This document shows positions 62,326 to 64,000 of a stretch of 64,000 bases of DNA, one piece after another; the first letter of the stretch is position 1; the number at the start of each line of letters is the position of its first letter. The DNA lies in assembly GCF_051014685.1 (NCBI RefSeq), contig NW_027478514.1:1053281-1117280 (forward strand), in the 5' to 3' direction. The DNA is from Ptiloglossa arizonensis. Lineage: Eukaryota; Arthropoda; Insecta; Hymenoptera; Colletidae. The notes below the pieces were generated by a model that did no database searches, was not told the origin of the DNA, and saw only the letters and a list, made by a program, of their open reading frames with translations. Position numbers and translations under genes: made by a program.

Positions 62326-63500
62326 ATCAGTTACAATAGGAATTGTTGGGTTCGGTCAATCCGTTCGCGAGATATGGGACTTTGAAGCTAAGAAATGGTT
62401 GACAAGACAACAAATTTTTCGCAATTCTGCTGCTCCAAACGCTTAACCAGAATGGCCTAGGGAAAAAATACACAAACCGTTGTATTCGGGCAAGTTTCTT
62501 CTTTCAGATGCAATAGGAATTTTTGGGTTAGGTCAATCCGTTCGCGTGATATGGGAGTTTGAAGCTAAGAAATGGTTGAGAAGGCAAAAAATTTTTCGCA
62601 ATTCTGCTGCATCAAACGCTTAACCAGAATGGCCTAGGGACAAAATACACATACCGTTGTAATCGGGCGAGTTTCTACTTTCAGTTACAATAGGAATTTT
62701 TGGGTCTGGTCAATCCGTTCTCGAGATATGGGACTTTCAAGCTAAGAAATGGTTGACAAGACAACAAATTTTTCGCAATTCTGCTGCTCCAAATGCTTAA
62801 CCGGAATGGCCTAGGTAAAAAATACACATACCGTTGTAATCGGGAGAGTTTCTACTTTCACAAGCAACAGGAATTTTTGGGTTTGGTCGATCCGTTCGCG
62901 AGATATGGGAGTTTGAAGCCAAGAAATGGTTGAGAAGGCATAAAATTTTTCGCAATTCTGCTGATCCAAACGCTTAACCAGAATGGCCTAGGGAAAAAAT
63001 ACGCATACCGTTGTAATCGGGCGAGTTTCTACTTTCAGTTACAATAGGAATTGTTGGGTTCGGTCAATCCGTTCGCGAGATATGGGACATTGAAGCTAAG
63101 AAATGGTTGACAAGACAACAAATTTTTCGCAATTCTGCTGCTCCAAATGCTTAACCGGAATGGCCTAGGTAAAAAATACACATACCGTTGTAATCGGGCG
63201 AGTTTCTTCTTTCAGATGCAATAGGAATTTTTGGGTTAGGTCAATCTGTTCGCGAGATATGGGAGTTTGAAGCCAAGAAATGGTTGAGAAGGCAAAAAAT
63301 TTTTCGCAATTCTGCTGCTTCAAACGCTTAACCAGAATGGCCTAGGGAAAAAATACACATACCGTTGTAATCGGGCGAGTTTCTACTTTCAGTTACAATA
63401 GGAATTTTTGGGTCTGGTCAATCCGTTCGCGAGATATGGGACTTTCAAGCTAAGAAATGGTTGACAAGACAACAAATTTTTCGCACTTCTGCTGCTCCAA
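62326..63500 (+). repeat. 7-monomer block shared with 50289 and 53122
   Basis: From the CTACTATCAGTTACAAT mark at 62322 the sequence follows the same units as 50288 and 53121: GTATTCGGGCAAG, CGCGTGATATGG, CTGCATCAAACGC, CCGTTCTCGAGATATGG and GGTCGATCCG. Near 63500 it joins the GTAGGGTAAAAATATGCAT unit directly, skipping units present after 51460. Confidence 0.8.
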
Positions 63501-64000
63501 TCGCTTAACCAGAATGGCGTAGGGTAAAAATATGCATACCGTTGTAATCGGGCGAGTTTCTACTTTCAGACGCAGCAGGAATTTTTGGGTTTGGTCAATC
63601 CGTCCGCGAGATATGGGACTTTGAAGCAAAGAAATGGTTGAGAAGACAACAAATTTTACGCAATTCTGCTGCTCCAAACGCTTAACCAGAATGGGCTACG
63701 GAAAAAATACACATACCGTTGTAATCGGGAGAGTTTCTACTTTCACAAGCTACAGGAATTTTTGGGTTTGGTCAATCCGTTCGCGAGATATGGGAGTTTG
63801 AAGCTAAGAAATGGTTGAGAAGGCAAAAAATTTTTCGCAATTCTGCTGCTCCAAACTCTTAACCAGAATGGCGTAGGGTAAAAATACGCATACCGTTGTA
63901 ATCTGGCGAGTTTCTACTTTCAGACGCAGCAGGAATTTTTGGGTTTGGTCAATCAGTTCGCGAGATATTGGACTTTGAAGCCAAGAAATGGTTGAGAAGG

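Larger units (their letters stand above)
34141..64000 (+). repeat. Satellite family B, zone B3: block mosaic
   Basis: About 169 monomers, still in register (landmark equivalents at 34217 and 63957). Common marks are GAAGCCAAGAAATGG, GAGAAGGCAAAAAATTTTT, CACAAGCAACAGG and GTTACAATAGG. Blocks of 6 to 28 monomers recur at many distances, and the right third consists almost wholly of nested, nearly identical copies. The window ends inside a monomer, so the array continues to the right. Nothing else interrupts it. Confidence 0.92.

Noticed and set aside
343..63677. Open reading frames of 65 to 95 codons on both strands, for example 748-996, 3933-4181, 27989-28276 and 61088-61375
   Set aside because: They recur with the satellite unit, translate the same 59-codon segment over and over, arise by loss of a single stop in one monomer, and show no gene context. 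No longer open frame exists.
1..64000. CRISPR array
   Set aside because: The whole 177 bp unit repeats; there are no short constant repeats separated by unique spacers, and no cas genes.
8727..64000. Telomere-like GGGTTAGG in the B unit
   Set aside because: Only about 1.3 telomere units once per monomer, never in tandem; the A family and many B variants lack it.
1..64000. Transposon, rRNA, tRNA or other RNA gene inside the array
   Set aside because: The 177 bp register is never interrupted by more than a few bases, so there is no room for an insertion, and no conserved RNA motif was seen.
1..64000. CCTAGG, TCGCGA and CTCGAG palindromes as regulatory sites
   Set aside because: Six-base palindromes in a repeated unit are expected by chance; nothing around them suggests regulation.
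1..64000. Assignment to a named plant or animal satellite
   Set aside because: I do not recognise the monomer, and length alone (many lineages have 170-180 bp satellites) cannot identify the species. A search of satellite and repeat databases would decide.

Overview
The whole 64 kb window is one uninterrupted satellite DNA array. I see no protein gene, RNA gene, transposon or single-copy sequence. The unit is a 177 bp monomer, always in the same orientation. The landmark TTCGCGAG starts at 73 near the left end, and its last equivalent starts at 63957. That distance is 361 monomer intervals (mean 176.96 bp) with a net loss of only 13 bp. This is the architecture of a eukaryotic centromeric or pericentromeric satellite: nucleosome-scale monomer, head-to-tail order and multi-monomer higher-order repeats (HORs). 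The sequence does not tell me the species, and I do not recognise the monomer as a named family. GC of a typical B monomer is about 42% (74 of 177 by hand count), with no CpG shortage.

Layout. Family A fills 1 to about 8725 (about 49 monomers) and carries a recent 14-monomer duplication. At 8711-8727 the array changes to family B inside a single monomer without losing register. Family B (about 312 monomers) runs to the end in three zones. B1 (about 8726-12532) is heterogeneous and has few clear HORs. B2 (about 12533-34140) is built largely from recurring monomer types that I label a, b, c, d and e, plus larger block duplications. B3 (about 34141-64000) is a mosaic of 6- to 28-monomer blocks, ending in nested, almost identical duplications of 16, 8 and 15 monomers.

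Families A and B share roughly two thirds of the monomer and differ mainly in a 10 bp block and a stretch of about 47 bp. The shared part contains a 17 bp element, typically GTTCGCGAGATATGGGA, which matches the core pattern of the mammalian CENP-B box at 8 of 9 essential positions. This is the most interesting functional lead, but it is an inference from pattern.

Because 177 is 59 x 3, open frames stay in phase across monomers, so short ORFs of 65-95 codons recur on both strands. They are by-products of the repeat and not genes. Two short zones (21391-21850 and 37230-37830) hold clusters of private one-base indels that look like uncorrected assembly errors. All comparisons were made by eye, so block edges are approximate unless stated.
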